Origin: Prevotellaceae bacterium HUN156
GTDB taxonomy: Bacteria; Bacteroidota; Bacteroidia; Bacteroidales; Bacteroidaceae
Assembly: GCA_900119285.1 (NCBI GenBank)
Contig: FPIT01000008.1
Span: forward strand, 75,203 to 139,202
DNA: 64,000 bases
Direction: 5' to 3'
Position 1 is the stretch's first letter; every line of letters starts with the position of its first letter. The position numbers were made by a program, and so were the translations under genes. The notes under the pieces were generated by a model, which worked only from the letters and a program-made list of their open reading frames with translations, was not told the DNA's origin and searched no databases. This document shows, piece by piece, positions 17,451 to 26,600 of this stretch.

Positions 17451-17494
17451 TCTCTATTTTATCCTCCCCTAATTTGGGGGCATAAAAAAATTGA

Positions 17495-17585
17495 TTGTCT
17501 CACGACAACCAACTTCTTAAATTAACCTTAATAATCTAATACCATGAAAAACACACTACAAAAATACTTCTATTTTTTTACATAA
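17495..17585 (+). promoter_or_regulatory. Leader-like segment with hairpin and 13-codon mini-frame
   Basis: Hairpin TTGTC/GACAA (17495..17508) is followed by an A/T-rich leader and a short frame MKNTLQKYFYFFT (17544..17585, ATG to TAA). The arrangement looks like the 5' end of a gene, but nothing follows it: the next gene (17622) is convergent. It may be a leader left behind after loss of its gene. I recall similar text ahead of other Prevotella genes but could not check this. Confidence 0.3.
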
Positions 17586-17621
17586 CAAGTATTTTTATCG
17601 ACAAATCTTTTAAATTTAACC

Positions 17622-18173
17622 TCATTTAAGCATTTCGCCATTCCATTTAAGATTCATTTGCACCTCTTTTATTTCTTCTTGTTCTTCGTTCGCTGGACGA
17701 TCAAGTGTAGTACGACATACAATTGTCAACGAAGAATCTTCTGGATTGAACTTGGAAGTAAACATCTGATGAGGTAAATCTATATAGTCAGAAGTGGAAA
17801 GTTGTTTCCACGTTGTGTCAAAAAAAGTGATATCACTTTCACGAATATCCTTACCATAAGTAGAGATCATACAAATCAACTGTCGATCATTAGCATTAAG
17901 TAAAGCCAACTCCATTTCTACGGCTTCGTTCAAGCGGAATGTAGCATAATGATCTGTAAGCTGTAGCAGTTCACTCTTTCCATCAAGAGCATTACGCACC
18001 TCAGCTTTCATTCCAGCTTCATAGAAATCAATACAATCCAAACGATTATTCTCTGTTAAATAAGGAACCATAGAACTTGGCATAATCTTCAGTGCATCGC
18101 TCATAGAAATCTGAGCAGATAACGTATTAGCCAAGAACACGGAAAGAGCTATCAATAATTGTTTCTTCATCAT
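17622..18173 (-). CDS. Secreted DUF3256 protein
   Basis: 183 residues with a Sec signal peptide (MMKKQLLIALSVFLANTLSA, cleavage near 20). The mature part matches what I recall of DUF3256: DALKIMPSSMVPYLTENNRL followed by CIDFYEAGMKAEVRNAL. It is mostly beta-rich and ends in a V-x-M-N-L-K-W strand. Periplasmic, function unknown, Bacteroidetes-restricted. It is the last gene of the minus-strand run that starts at ileS, 12 bp after the CoA ligase. No clear terminator follows. Confidence 0.75.
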   Translation of the reverse strand: MMKKQLLIALSVFLANTLSAQISMSDALKIMPSSMVPYLTENNRLDCIDFYEAGMKAEVRNALDGKSELLQLTDHYATFRLNEAVEMELALLNANDRQLICMISTYGKDIRESDITFFDTTWKQLSTSDYIDLPHQMFTSKFNPEDSSLTIVCRTTLDRPANEEQEEIKEVQMNLKWNGEMLK

Positions 18174-18185
18174 CTTGTGTATTTA

Positions 18186-19496
18186 TTATCCCCTACCCGG
18201 TCGCAAATCTCTCACACGTACAGCCTTGCCCTCACTTTGTGGAAGAGAGCCTTTCTTTACCAACTTGACAGATGGCGTAAGCAGTATCTCATCTTTCAAG
18301 GCTCGCTGAATATCGCGAGTCATCTTCTGTAACTCTGGGTAAACATCTGTATTAAGACCATCGAGCTCTACCTCAACAGTCATGATATCATTATCTTCTT
18401 CGGTATCGAGCGTAATCAAATAATTACTACCCAAACCTGGATATTGGACAAGTATCTTCTCTACCTGCATGGGGAATACGTTGACACCTTTAATGATAAA
18501 CATATCATCTGTACGTCCTTTGATACGATCGATACGGCGATGAGTACGACCACACTTACACTCACCGGGAATGATGCGCGTCAGGTCGCGAGTGCGATAG
18601 CGCAGAATAGGCATCATAGTACGGTCAAGCGTGGTAAGCACCATCTCTCCCATCTCACCGTCAGGAACAGGTTCAAGTGTATCTGGATCAACAATCTCAA
18701 GAATATAATTGTCTTCCCACAAGTGCATGCCACATTGCTCCTTACACTCGAAAGCCACGCCAGGGCCATTCATCTCGGTCATGCCAAACGAGTTATAGGC
18801 TTTCACTCCCAACAAGCGCTCAATACGCTGGCGCTGTTCCTCAGTATGAGGTTCCGCACCAATAAAGAGAGTACGCAATTGGGTGGTACGAGGGTCAACA
18901 CCTTCCTCCTGGAACACCTCAGCAAGGCGAATAGCATAAGAAGGAATGGCATGAAGACAAGTAGTTCCAAAGTCTTTGATGAACATTATCTGTCGTTTGG
19001 AGTTACCAGCAGCAGCGGGTACTGTAGTGGCGCCCAACTTCTCCGCACCATACTGGAAGCCCAAGCCTCCCGTAAACATACCATAGCCAGAAGAGTTCTG
19101 AAAAACATCCGTATCACGACACCCCACCATATACATATCACGAGCAATCATATTTGCCCAAGAATCTATATCGTGACGAGAATAGGTTACTACGGTAGGA
19201 TGACCAGTAGTACCACTAGTAGAATGGATACGGATGGCATCCTTCATATCGCCACCAACCAATCCAAAGGGATAATTGTCTCGCAAATCCTGCTTGGTGG
19301 TAAAGGGAATCTTGCGGATATCACTAACATTTTGAATACTTTCAGGAGTAATACCCAGCTCGCCAAGACGCTTACCATAAAAAGGGGATTTTAGCGCAAT
19401 AGCGATACTCTTACGCAACTTCTCAACCTGCAATTTCTCCAATGCTTCGCGAGACATCGTTTCCAATTCCGGTTGCCAATACTCATTGTTTGTCAT
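18186..19496 (-). CDS. paaK: Phenylacetate-CoA ligase (PaaK-like AMP-forming)
   Basis: 436 residues of the AMP-forming ligase superfamily. The ATP-binding loop is STSGTTGHPT (92-101), the second motif is YNSFGMTEMNGPGVAFEC and the C-terminal lid includes GRTDDMFIIKGVNVFPMQVE. It would activate phenylacetate or another aryl acid as its CoA thioester. A four-cysteine pattern (FECKEQCGMH and ECKCGRTHRR) suggests bound zinc as in many PaaK proteins. No other phenylacetate genes are nearby; in gut Bacteroidales such ligases are usually tied to amino-acid-derived aryl acids. It follows rsmE by 6 bp. Confidence 0.85.
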   Translation of the reverse strand: MTNNEYWQPELETMSREALEKLQVEKLRKSIAIALKSPFYGKRLGELGITPESIQNVSDIRKIPFTTKQDLRDNYPFGLVGGDMKDAIRIHSTSGTTGHPTVVTYSRHDIDSWANMIARDMYMVGCRDTDVFQNSSGYGMFTGGLGFQYGAEKLGATTVPAAAGNSKRQIMFIKDFGTTCLHAIPSYAIRLAEVFQEEGVDPRTTQLRTLFIGAEPHTEEQRQRIERLLGVKAYNSFGMTEMNGPGVAFECKEQCGMHLWEDNYILEIVDPDTLEPVPDGEMGEMVLTTLDRTMMPILRYRTRDLTRIIPGECKCGRTHRRIDRIKGRTDDMFIIKGVNVFPMQVEKILVQYPGLGSNYLITLDTEEDNDIMTVEVELDGLNTDVYPELQKMTRDIQRALKDEILLTPSVKLVKKGSLPQSEGKAVRVRDLRPGRG

Positions 19497-19502
19497 ATAG
19501 TT

Positions 19503-20222
19503 TTAGTCTTTGGTTAGTTGCATCATCATGACGGCAGATAGCCCTGCTGTCTCCGTGCGCAAGCGACTCTTACCCAAGTGCACCGACTGATAACCATTTG
19601 CCACAGCTTGTCGGACTTCATCAATAGAGAAATCGCCCTCAGGCCCAATCAATACAACTGCATCTTCTGTATCTGACGGCTTGCGTAATTCATCATATAA
19701 ATAAGTACGTGGCACTTCCTCGTAGCAATGTGCGATATACTTGCGACATTCACGAGGTTGACTGATAAACTTCTGAAAAGGAGTCATTTCATTCAGCCTA
19801 GCTATCCACGCTTTATGACTCTGCTTAGTAGCAGCAATCACTATCTTCTCTGCTCGCGGAATCTTAAAGACACGACGCTCAGAGAACTGACAATCAAGGA
19901 GAGAAATCTCGTCTACGCCCACCTCTACGGCTTTCTCTATCATCCATTCCATACGATCCATCATCTTCGTAGGAGCAATAGCAAGATGCACATGTCCTTG
20001 CCACTGGCGCTCCTGTGGAAGCTTCTCACGGATGGCATACATACAATGGTGCCCATGGGCCATCGTAACCTCAGCACGGTAATAGTTGCCTTGGCCGTCC
20101 ATGAGCATCATCTCGTCACCTTCCTTCAAGCGAAGCACACGCAGGGCATGCGTGGCTTCATCTGAAGGTAGCTCTTGAGAGGTTGCAGCTTCAGGGGCAT
20201 AGAAAAATCTCACCTCTTTCAT
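19503..20222 (-). CDS. rsmE: 16S rRNA m3U1498 methyltransferase
   Basis: 239-residue SPOUT enzyme with an N-terminal PUA-like domain and a C-terminal knot. AIAPTKMMDRMEWMIEKAVE (about 87-106), VVLIGPEGDFSIDEV (about 193-207) and the terminal VHLGKSRLRTETAGLSAVM are RsmE signatures; it methylates N3 of U1498 in 16S rRNA. It lies between the permease and the CoA ligase with spacings of 19 and 6 bp, consistent with one operon. Confidence 0.95.
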   Translation of the reverse strand: MKEVRFFYAPEAATSQELPSDEATHALRVLRLKEGDEMMLMDGQGNYYRAEVTMAHGHHCMYAIREKLPQERQWQGHVHLAIAPTKMMDRMEWMIEKAVEVGVDEISLLDCQFSERRVFKIPRAEKIVIAATKQSHKAWIARLNEMTPFQKFISQPRECRKYIAHCYEEVPRTYLYDELRKPSDTEDAVVLIGPEGDFSIDEVRQAVANGYQSVHLGKSRLRTETAGLSAVMMMQLTKD

Positions 20223-20241
20223 CTGTTATATCTCTTTATTA

Positions 20242-21570
20242 TTAATGTGCAATCTTATTTATTGGCTTCTCTTCTGGCTTGAAGACAAGAGCGAAGGTGA
20301 TACCTACCACTAATGCAAAACCTGCAAAGATAAACCAGCAAGCCTGCCAGTTGCCAACAAGATAGCCGTCCTGCCAATCGCAGAAGCTATTCACAACCTC
20401 ACCAGCAGCAAGTGTACCGATGGTAGCGCCCAAACCATTGGTCATCATCATAAACAGACCCTGAGCAGATGCCTTGATAGATGGGGCGCATTCCTGATCT
20501 ACGAAGATACCACCCGACACGTTAAAGAAGTCGAAGGCAACACCATAGACAATACATGATAGGATAAACAGCAATACACCTGGCATAGCAGGATTACCAA
20601 CTCCAAAGAAACCGAAGCGGAATACCCATGCAAAGAGTGACATCAGCATCACAATCTTAATACCAAAACGCTTCAGGAAATATGGTATCATCAGGATGCA
20701 GAGCGCCTCACTAATTTGAGAGATTGAGGTCAGCAGCGTAGCATTATTGGCTGCAAAAGTGTCAGCAAATTCAGGAACACCCTTGAAGCTAGTAATAAAT
20801 GGACCTGCAAAGCCATTGGTTACCTGAAGACACATACCTAGCAAAGCAGAGAAGATGAAGAACAGAGCCATCTGACGACGCTTGAAGAGCTTGAAGGCAT
20901 CAAGACCTAAACTCTCTACCAGCGATACTTTACCATCCTTCTTCTCCAGTTTGCACTCAGGCAAGGTAAAGCAGTATGCAAAAAGCACAAGACTCAATAC
21001 GCCTGATACAAAGAATTGCATGTAAGTATATTGGAACTTATGACTATTCTCAGCCAGCGTAAAGCCAAAGCCGCTATCATCAATAAAGGCGCAGTTGACA
21101 AACCACATAGTAGCAATAAAACCTACGGTACCTAATACACGGATGGGCGGAAAGTCTTTTACGGTATCCATGCCATTCTTCTTCAAAATGGCAAAAGCAG
21201 CCGTATTTGTCAGTGCTATCGTAGGCATAAAGAATGCCACGCTCAGCGTATACATGGCGATAAACATCGACTTGTTGGGCAACTCTTGACCGAAGCCAGC
21301 ATCCATGCCCATCCACCAACAGCCCAGCATAAATCCACCAGCCAACAAATGACAGAGACCCAAGAGACGCTGTGGTTGTATCCATTTGTCAGCAACAATA
21401 CCCATCAACGTAGGCATGAAAATGCTGACGATACCTTGAATAGCATAAAACCAGGAAATCTTGTCGCCTAATCCAGCAACGCCAAGATAGTTTCCCATAC
21501 ATGTAAGATACGCCCCCCAGACAGCGAATTCCAGGAAGTTCATAATAGATAATCGTACTTTTGTATTCAT
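20242..21570 (-). CDS. Nucleoside:H+ symporter, MFS (NupG/XapB type)
   Basis: 442 residues with 12 predicted membrane helices. The N-terminus LSIMNFLEFAVWGAYLTCMGNY and the motif PTLMGIVADKW fit the nucleoside:H+ symporter branch of the major facilitator superfamily. It imports nucleosides by proton cotransport across the inner membrane; purine versus pyrimidine preference cannot be read. It starts 12 bp after the small overlapping gene and is followed by rsmE, so it is probably read from the ileS or a nearer promoter. Confidence 0.85.
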   Translation of the reverse strand: MNTKVRLSIMNFLEFAVWGAYLTCMGNYLGVAGLGDKISWFYAIQGIVSIFMPTLMGIVADKWIQPQRLLGLCHLLAGGFMLGCWWMGMDAGFGQELPNKSMFIAMYTLSVAFFMPTIALTNTAAFAILKKNGMDTVKDFPPIRVLGTVGFIATMWFVNCAFIDDSGFGFTLAENSHKFQYTYMQFFVSGVLSLVLFAYCFTLPECKLEKKDGKVSLVESLGLDAFKLFKRRQMALFFIFSALLGMCLQVTNGFAGPFITSFKGVPEFADTFAANNATLLTSISQISEALCILMIPYFLKRFGIKIVMLMSLFAWVFRFGFFGVGNPAMPGVLLFILSCIVYGVAFDFFNVSGGIFVDQECAPSIKASAQGLFMMMTNGLGATIGTLAAGEVVNSFCDWQDGYLVGNWQACWFIFAGFALVVGITFALVFKPEEKPINKIAH

Positions 21571-21582
21571 AGATATTTTAAT

Positions 21583-21813
21583 TTAAGTTAGTGGCTTTCC
21601 TTGATAATAGGCATGTATCCCATCATCCTCCGATTTTAACTGTATTTGGCCCTGCAACCATTCTGTCTGGGCTTCCTCCTTTTCTAAAGGGAACATTCTT
21701 ACTACGAAGCCCTGTTCCAAGATGATGCAATGTAGTGTCAGACACTGACCTTCTGGTGTTATCAACTCGTTGCATGCTATCCGCCGCAACAACTTCTTCT
21801 GATTCGCTTTCAT
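21583..21813 (-). CDS. Small conserved-looking protein overlapping the DUF4296 gene
   Basis: 76 residues in a different frame of the same strand, sharing 191 bp with the 3' end of the DUF4296 gene. The body (ITPEGQCLTLHCIILEQGFV, then VVRMFPLEKEEAQTEWL) resembles small Bacteroidales proteins that I recall beside lspA, built as a short beta meander with a 'FPL..E...TEWL' motif. ATG at 21813; AAGGA lies about 14 nt upstream. The function is unknown. If real, the final 64 codons of the DUF4296 gene are overprinted. Confidence 0.6.
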   Translation of the reverse strand: MKANQKKLLRRIACNELITPEGQCLTLHCIILEQGFVVRMFPLEKEEAQTEWLQGQIQLKSEDDGIHAYYQGKPLT

Positions 21814-22591
21814 AAGTTTGTTTGGAATCCTTATTATGAAATCTGATGAACTGTATCTGACTAATAAACATCAGTTGACGGACATCGCCAGACTCTTCTG
21901 TTCGTGGTAAATAGATAAATCCGCGCAACTCTTTCAACTGCTGAGTACTATTAGCAGGAATATTCATCTGGAAGATACCGGATACTGACACATGACTTAC
22001 CGACTGCTGAATACTATCACCCTCATAGGTTGTGCGAATACATACCACAGCGTCTTTCATACCGCTCTGCCAGATATGCTCTGTCATGAACTGGAACATA
22101 AACGAGTCACCAATCTTAAAGGTTGAATCAGCCTTTATGACAAAGTCATAACGATTCTTCAGAGGAGTAGGAATAAGCAACATATCCGTCTCTGCCTTCC
22201 AGATATTAGCCGTATCGCCAGACTCACTATACTGAGAATAGCGGTTGAGATCGCCCGTGGCTACACCCAACTTCTTACCCTCATTATACAAACGGTCACT
22301 TACTCTAGAATAAATGTCTTTGAATCGATCTACATGCGAATAGTAGTAAACCAACGATGAGTCAAATTCTGCCTCCGTAACATTATGCTTATTCAACACC
22401 GCCATGAAATACATGGTACGGTCATAGTCTGTCTGACTTCCGTTATCCACACGTGCCATAGCCTGAGCCACATGATAGTCATAGAGAATCTCCTCCATGT
22501 CATCGGGCTGGATAATTTCTGATGGGACAGATGGCTTACATGCCACAACCATCAGCATAACAAGGATGAATAACGGAAGAACACGCTTCAT
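21623..22591 (-). CDS. DUF4296 lipoprotein
   Basis: 322 residues. The N-terminus MKRVLPLFILVMLMVVACKP is a lipoprotein signal with the lipobox VVAC (C18). The DUF4296 domain follows (about 22-120: EILYDYHVAQAMARVDNG; MAVLNKHNVTEAEFDSSLVYY). The rest is a less conserved region, and the last 64 residues (TTLHHLGTGLRSKNVPFRKG and onward) are low-complexity and overlap another frame. Probably anchored in the outer or inner membrane by lipid; role unknown. It directly follows lspA (4 bp), whose product processes such lipoproteins. Confidence 0.85.
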   Translation of the reverse strand: MKRVLPLFILVMLMVVACKPSVPSEIIQPDDMEEILYDYHVAQAMARVDNGSQTDYDRTMYFMAVLNKHNVTEAEFDSSLVYYYSHVDRFKDIYSRVSDRLYNEGKKLGVATGDLNRYSQYSESGDTANIWKAETDMLLIPTPLKNRYDFVIKADSTFKIGDSFMFQFMTEHIWQSGMKDAVVCIRTTYEGDSIQQSVSHVSVSGIFQMNIPANSTQQLKELRGFIYLPRTEESGDVRQLMFISQIQFIRFHNKDSKQTYESESEEVVAADSMQRVDNTRRSVSDTTLHHLGTGLRSKNVPFRKGGSPDRMVAGPNTVKIGG

Positions 22592-22595
22592 CAGT

Positions 22596-23228
22596 TTATA
22601 CTTTTTTCTTGATAGTTATCTCGCTAATTTCTTTGCGATAGAAGAGTAGTAACGATACAACACCTACAGAGATAGAGGCATCTGCGAAGTTAAAAATGGG
22701 ACTGAAGAACACATAGGGATTGCCACCTACAACAGGAACCCATTCAGGCCATGTAGTAACTATCAGCGGAAAGTAGAACATATCTACCACTTTACCCATC
22801 AAAAAAGGTGCGTAGCCATTGCCAAAGGGAACCCAATAAGAGGTGTAATACTCTGACGAGGCATTAAAGACCAAACCATAGAACATCGAGTCGAGCAGAT
22901 TACCAATCGCTCCAGCCATCACCATTGACAGGCATACCAGATAGCCCCAACGAGCTTTCTTCTTCACCTGACCATAGATATAATAGCCAAGAATGGATAT
23001 CGCTACCATACGGAAGATACTCAGCACAAGCTTAGAGCCAATCTCCATACCATACGCCATACCATTATTCTCAATGAACACAATCTTAAACCACGAGAAG
23101 ATTTCAATCTGCTCATGGAGTGTCATATTGGTCTTTACCCAAATTTTGATGACCTGGTCAATGAGAAGGATAGCCATAACAATAAGTATGGCCATCCATC
23201 CACGTTTTACAATCTGCTGACTACTCAT
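22596..23228 (-). CDS. lspA: Lipoprotein signal peptidase II
   Basis: 210-residue inner-membrane aspartyl protease that cleaves lipoprotein signal peptides after lipidation. Four helices, with catalytic D113 in GAIGNLLDSMFYG and D183 in IFNFADASISVGV. It is longer than the E. coli enzyme because of the periplasmic loop between the aspartates (about 120-175), usual for Bacteroidetes. It is the third gene of the ileS-dksA-lspA run (3 bp after the DksA relative). Confidence 0.95.
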   Translation of the reverse strand: MSSQQIVKRGWMAILIVMAILLIDQVIKIWVKTNMTLHEQIEIFSWFKIVFIENNGMAYGMEIGSKLVLSIFRMVAISILGYYIYGQVKKKARWGYLVCLSMVMAGAIGNLLDSMFYGLVFNASSEYYTSYWVPFGNGYAPFLMGKVVDMFYFPLIVTTWPEWVPVVGGNPYVFFSPIFNFADASISVGVVSLLLFYRKEISEITIKKKV

Positions 23229-23231
23229 TGA

Positions 23232-23612
23232 TTACTTGTTACCAGCCATTTTTGATTCTACGCTCAAAGTAGCGTGAGGTACTGCACGCAAACGCTCCTT
23301 TGGAATCAGCTTACCAGTAATACGGTCGATACCGTAGGTTTTGTTTTCAATACGGGTAAGCGCAGCTTTCAGTCCCTGAATGAACTTCTGCTGGCGTGCT
23401 GCGAGCGAAATCAGTTCTTCTTTCGACTGTGTAGCACTACCCTCTTCCAATGCTTTGTACGTAGGAGATGTATCATCAACATCATTGGAGTCCTGATTCA
23501 TCAGCACACGCATCATCTGGTCGTAGTCACGCTTGGCCAGTGATAACTTTTCATTAATTATCTCACGGAACTCTTCCAATTCTTCGTCCGTGTAACGAGT
23601 CTTTTCTGCCAT
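23232..23612 (-). CDS. DksA/TraR-family protein without zinc-finger cysteines
   Basis: 126 residues. A long helical hairpin (about 8-92) is followed by the degenerate zinc-finger segment YGIDRITGKLIPKERLRAVP (93-112). In DksA/TraR this segment reads YGxCxxCG...; here the cysteines are D96 and T99, and the second pair is also absent. The protein has no cysteine at all. DksA proteins enter the RNA polymerase secondary channel; the hairpin-tip acidic residues here are in the stretch NDVDDTSP (43-50). It lies between ileS and lspA, a conserved Bacteroidales arrangement as I recall. Confidence 0.85.
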   Translation of the reverse strand: MAEKTRYTDEELEEFREIINEKLSLAKRDYDQMMRVLMNQDSNDVDDTSPTYKALEEGSATQSKEELISLAARQQKFIQGLKAALTRIENKTYGIDRITGKLIPKERLRAVPHATLSVESKMAGNK

Positions 23613-23617
23613 AATCT

Positions 23618-26600
23618 CTAGGATTTAGTTATTTTAATATTGATTTTAAATTCGTCAAAGTCAACCTCTTGACCGTCATTTGCAGCGATGACGATAGAGT
23701 CCGCTAGTACTTGTGTCTTGATATATTCGCCGAAGCCATTAACAGCAGTCTCTACCTCGGCATGAGGAGCAAGCGTGATCTGAATACGGTCAGTAATCTC
23801 CAAACCGCTCTCCTTACGGATATTCTGAATGCGGTTAATCATCTCACGAGCCATACCCTCGTTCTTTAGTTCTTCTGTCAGTTCTACCTCAAGGGCAACA
23901 GTTAGGTTACCTTCGTTAGCCACCAGCCAGCCCGGGATATCCTCTGAGATAATCTCTACATCGACAGCCTCTACGGTAATATCCTGTCCTTCTACGCTGA
24001 TAGCGATAGTGCCCTGCTTCTCGAGTTCGGCAATCTGCTCCTGAGAGAGACCATCCATTGCGGCAGCCACACTCTTCATAAGCTTACCAAACTTCTTACC
24101 CATGGTACGGAAGTTACACTTCACCTTCTTCACGAGTACACCAGCACCCTCTACGAAACGAAGCTCCTTCACGTTCACCTCGTTCATAATCAGGTCTTTC
24201 ACAGCCTCGATGTGTTTCTTCTGAGTCTCGTCAACAGCAGGAATCATGATAGCCTGCAGTGGCTGACGCACCTTGATGTTCACCTTACGACGCAGAGCGA
24301 GCACCATAGAGGTAATCTTCTGTGCCATCTGCATACGAGCCTCCAAGTCCTTGTCAATCTGAGCCTCGTCAGCTACAGGGAACTTATCGAGATGTACAGA
24401 ATCGAGCTCACCACCCAGATCCTTATACAACTGGTCAGCATAGAATGGAGCGAAGGGTGCCAACAGCTTAGAAACGGTCAGCAGGCAGGTATAGAGTGTC
24501 TGATATGCAGACAACTTATCCTCGCTCATCTCCTTACCCCAGAAACGCTTACGGTTCAGACGTACAAACCAGTTAGAAAGGTCGTCGTTTACAAATGCAT
24601 CAATCAGTCGACCAGCACGTGTGGGGTCAAAGTTCTCCAACTCTGCCTCTACACCCTTGATGAGGGTATTCAGGCAAGAGAGAATCCAGCGGTCAATCTC
24701 TGGACGCTTCTCGAATGCTACCTGTGCAGCCTTTGGATCAAAGCCGTCAACATTGGCATACAAAGCAAAGAAGCTATATGTATTATATAAGGTGCCGAAG
24801 AACTTACGGCGTACCTCATCTACACCCTCTGGGTCGAACTTCAGGTTATCCCAAGGCTCAGAGTTGGTCATCATATAGAGACGTACGGCATCAGAACCAT
24901 ACTTATCTATCATCTCGAATGGATTCACCACATTACCCACGTGCTTAGACATCTTGTTACCCTTGGCATCGAGCACGAGACCAGAAGAGATAACATTCTT
25001 GAAGGCAACAGAGTCGAAAATCATTGTTGCGATAGCATGAAGAGTAAAGAACCAACCACGTGTCTGGTCAACACCCTCGTTAATAAAGTCAGCGGGGAAT
25101 GCCTTGTTCTTATCGATAGCATCGCGATTCTCGAATGGATAGTGAATCTGTGCGTATGGCATAGAACCTGAGTCGAACCATACGTCAATCAGGTCGCTCT
25201 CGCGCTTCATAGGCTTGCCAGAAGCAGAGCACAGCACGATATAGTCTACATACGGACGGTGGAGGTCAATCTTGTCATAGTTCTCCTTAGACATATCGCC
25301 TGGCACAAAGCCATTATCCTTCAGAGGATTACTCTTCATGAAGCCAGCCTTGACACTCTTCTCTATCTCGTTGTAGAGTTCCTCTACGCTACCGATACAA
25401 ATCTCCTCGCCCTCTTCGCTACGCCAAATAGGCAGTGGAGTACCCCAGAAGCGTGAACGGCTCAAGTTCCAGTCGTTCAGGTTATCGAGCCAGTTACCAA
25501 AACGACCTGTACCAGTAGACTCAGGCTGCCAGTTGATGGTCTTGTTCAACTCAGACATGCGTTCCTTGCAAGCAGAAGACTTGATAAACCATGAATCCAG
25601 AGGATAATAGAGCACGGGCTTATCAGTACGCCAGCAGTGAGGATAGTTGTGAGTATGCTTCTCTATCTTGAAAGCCTTGTTCTGTGCCTTCAAATCCATA
25701 CAAATAGAGATATCGAGTGTCTCGTCCTTATCGGTCAGTGTATCGTCGTATGCATTCTTTACATAGCGACCAGCAAACTTATTCCACTCGTCCTTATTAA
25801 CATTGTTCTTTACGAATTCGTCATCGAGGTCTTCGAGAACGAAATACTTACCCTGCAGGTCTACTACAGGACGCTCGTTACCCTTCTTGTCAATCAACAC
25901 GATGGGCACAATACCGGCTTTCTTAGCTACGAAAGCATCGTCGGCACCAAAGTTAGGAGCGATATGTACAATACCAGTACCATCCTCTGTAGTTACATAG
26001 TCACCAGAGATAACCTCAAAGGCTTTACCCATAGGCTTGATAGCAGGCATCAACTGCTCATACTCCATTCCTACGAGGTCTGTACCCTTGTAACGAGCAA
26101 CCACACGATAAGGAATCATCTTTTCGCCCTTCTTGTATTCAGGCAGCTCACCACCATCGGTAATAGCACCCTCAGCAGGAAGATAAGCATTCAGACGAGC
26201 CTCTGCCATCACAATTGTGATTTTCTCTGCAGTATAAGGATTGTAGGTCTGTACGGCTACATAGTCAATCTTCGGACCTACACAGAGTGCAGAGTTAGCA
26301 GCCAGTGTCCAAGGTGTAGTGGTCCAAGCGAGGAAGTATGGTGTACCCCACTCTGTCATCTCAGGCTTAGGATTCTTCATCTTAAACTGAGCGGTACAAG
26401 TGGTATCCTTCACGTCGCGATAGCAACCAGGCTGATTCAACTCGTGAGAGCTCAGTCCAGTACCAGCTGCAGGAGAATATGGCTGAATGGTGTAACCCTT
26501 ATACAGCAAATTCTTCTGATAGAACTGCTTCAGCAGCCACCACAGTGTTTCAATATATTTATTATCGTAGGTGATGTAGGGGTTATCAAGATCAACAAAG

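Noticed and set aside
17466..17479. CCCC/GGGG hairpin as a terminator of DUF3256
   Set aside because: The run of A/T lies on the wrong side for the minus-strand gene and it is 140 bp beyond its stop.
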